Shown here: piece after piece, positions 5,282 through 5,796 of the stretch
Layout: every line of letters starts with the position of its first letter
How positions within the stretch are numbered: the first letter of the stretch is position 1
Assembly: GCA_019114925.1 (NCBI GenBank)
Contig: DXEO01000205.1
Coordinates: 1-5,796 of the forward strand
DNA: 5,796 nt
From: Candidatus Corynebacterium faecipullorum
GTDB taxonomy: Bacteria > Actinomycetota > Actinomycetes > Mycobacteriales > Mycobacteriaceae
Direction of reading: 5' to 3'
The notes under the pieces: model-generated
Databases searched by the model: none
What the model was told of the DNA's origin: nothing
The model's input: only the letters and a program-made list of their open reading frames with translations
Program-made: the position numbers and the translations under genes

Positions 5282-5796
5282 ATGGAAAAGAAACATGTAA
5301 TCGTCGTTGGTGCGGGATTCGCAGGTCTAACGGCAGCGCGCGAGTTGCAAACCGCGGGAATTGAGTATCACATCGTAGAGGCACGTGACCGCATTGGTGG
5401 CCGTGCTTGGACGGACGATAGGCTTGGGCGCCCGCTGGAGATTGGCGCAACCTGGGTGCACTGGCATCAGCCACATGTCTGGTCCGAAATCACTCGTTAT
5501 GGCCAGGATATTATCGCTTCGCCCGTTGTAGATACCGCCTACTGGTATGCCGGTGGTGAGCTGAAGTCCGGAACGGAAGCAGAAATGGATGCCAAACTGG
5601 CGCGGCCCATGGAGAAGATCTTCGAAAAATCTCGCGAATTCTTCCCAGAACCGCACAAGCCGCTGCTTGTACTGGATGAGAAATTCGGTGCATCCCAAGA
5701 ATTGAAGGATGCTTTCCTGGCTGCAGATCAGGCAGGAGTTCTCGATGCCTTGGAAGACGGTGATTTCACTCAGGAGGAAAAGGACCTGTGCAATGC
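5282..5796 (+). CDS. FAD-dependent amine oxidase, NicA2/monoamine oxidase family, N-terminal part (cut by right edge)
   Basis: The first 171 residues of a flavin amine oxidase, which oxidises an amine to an imine that hydrolyses to an aldehyde or ketone plus ammonia. VIVVGAGFAGLTAAREL (6-22) is the Rossmann FAD motif (GxGxxG at 10-15). Glu33 in VEARDRIGGR binds the adenosine ribose, and RIGGR (37-41) is the second FAD motif. WVHWHQPHVWSEITRYG (58-74) and FPEPHKPL (121-128) match the corresponding parts of Pseudomonas NicA2 as I remember it (WVHW-QPHVWAE, FPRPHEP), so this branch is closer than putrescine oxidase. There is no Tat or Sec signal, so it appears cytoplasmic, unlike NicA2. GAAAGG (5271-5276) 5 nt upstream supports the ATG. 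The gene follows the permease by 18 nt. Substrate is unknown; tyramine, dopamine or another arylalkylamine fits the hpa neighbourhood. The substrate-binding and C-terminal FAD regions are outside the window. Confidence 0.88.
   Translation, partial: MEKKHVIVVGAGFAGLTAARELQTAGIEYHIVEARDRIGGRAWTDDRLGRPLEIGATWVHWHQPHVWSEITRYGQDIIASPVVDTAYWYAGGELKSGTEAEMDAKLARPMEKIFEKSREFFPEPHKPLLVLDEKFGASQELKDAFLAADQAGVLDALEDGDFTQEEKDLCN

Noticed and set aside
5382..5388. A second parS-like CACGTGA inside the amine oxidase gene
   Set aside because: Only the central part matches and the flanks (GAGG, CCGC) break the palindrome; it encodes the conserved FAD motif residues Ala-Arg-Asp.
1..5796. Search for DnaA boxes, tRNAs, insertion sequences and CRISPR repeats given the parS site
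   Set aside because: I saw no TTATCCACA-type cluster, no tRNA cloverleaf, no transposase and no spaced direct repeats, so there is no local evidence for an origin or mobile element.

Overview
The window reads as a stretch of an actinobacterial chromosome, most likely Corynebacterium or a close relative. The reasons are the moderately high GC content with strongly biased codons in the catabolic genes, a dehydrogenase that closely resembles corynebacterial GabD as I remember it, a C-terminal dioxygenase fragment of the Brevibacterium fuscum homoprotocatechuate dioxygenase type, and a 14-bp palindrome identical to the actinobacterial parS core. The genus is inference; no rRNA or other marker gene is present.

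Left part (1-3580): the distal end of a homoprotocatechuate (3,4-dihydroxyphenylacetate) meta-cleavage operon, all on the + strand. It holds the last 98 residues of the ring-cleavage dioxygenase (hpaD), then a 160-bp gap, then hpaH (hydratase), hpaI (aldolase, overlapping hpaH by 16 nt) and a succinate-semialdehyde dehydrogenase (gabD-like). A strong intrinsic terminator closes the unit. HpaI releases pyruvate and succinic semialdehyde, and the dehydrogenase turns the latter into succinate, so the last three genes form a complete lower route into central metabolism. The semialdehyde dehydrogenase and the isomerase/decarboxylase steps between HpaD and HpaH are not here and should lie upstream.

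The gap between hpaD and hpaH holds a GC-rich stem-loop and the perfect palindrome GTTTCACGTGAAAC. This is the core ParB-binding site (parS), which normally clusters near the replication origin. It lies inside a catabolic operon and is the most surprising element of the window.

Right part (3581-5796): a leader of about 170 bp with possible CRP/GlxR-like sites, an RNA hairpin and an excellent Shine-Dalgarno sequence. It is followed by a GTG-started 12-helix APC-family permease and, 18 nt later, the N-terminal 171 residues of an FAD-dependent amine oxidase that runs off the right edge. The oxidase resembles the NicA2 (nicotine oxidoreductase) branch. The simplest reading is an uptake-plus-deamination pair for an amine. 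If that amine is tyramine or dopamine, its aldehyde would be oxidised to 4-hydroxyphenylacetate or homoprotocatechuate and feed the adjacent hpa operon. This link is inferred from gene neighbourhood.
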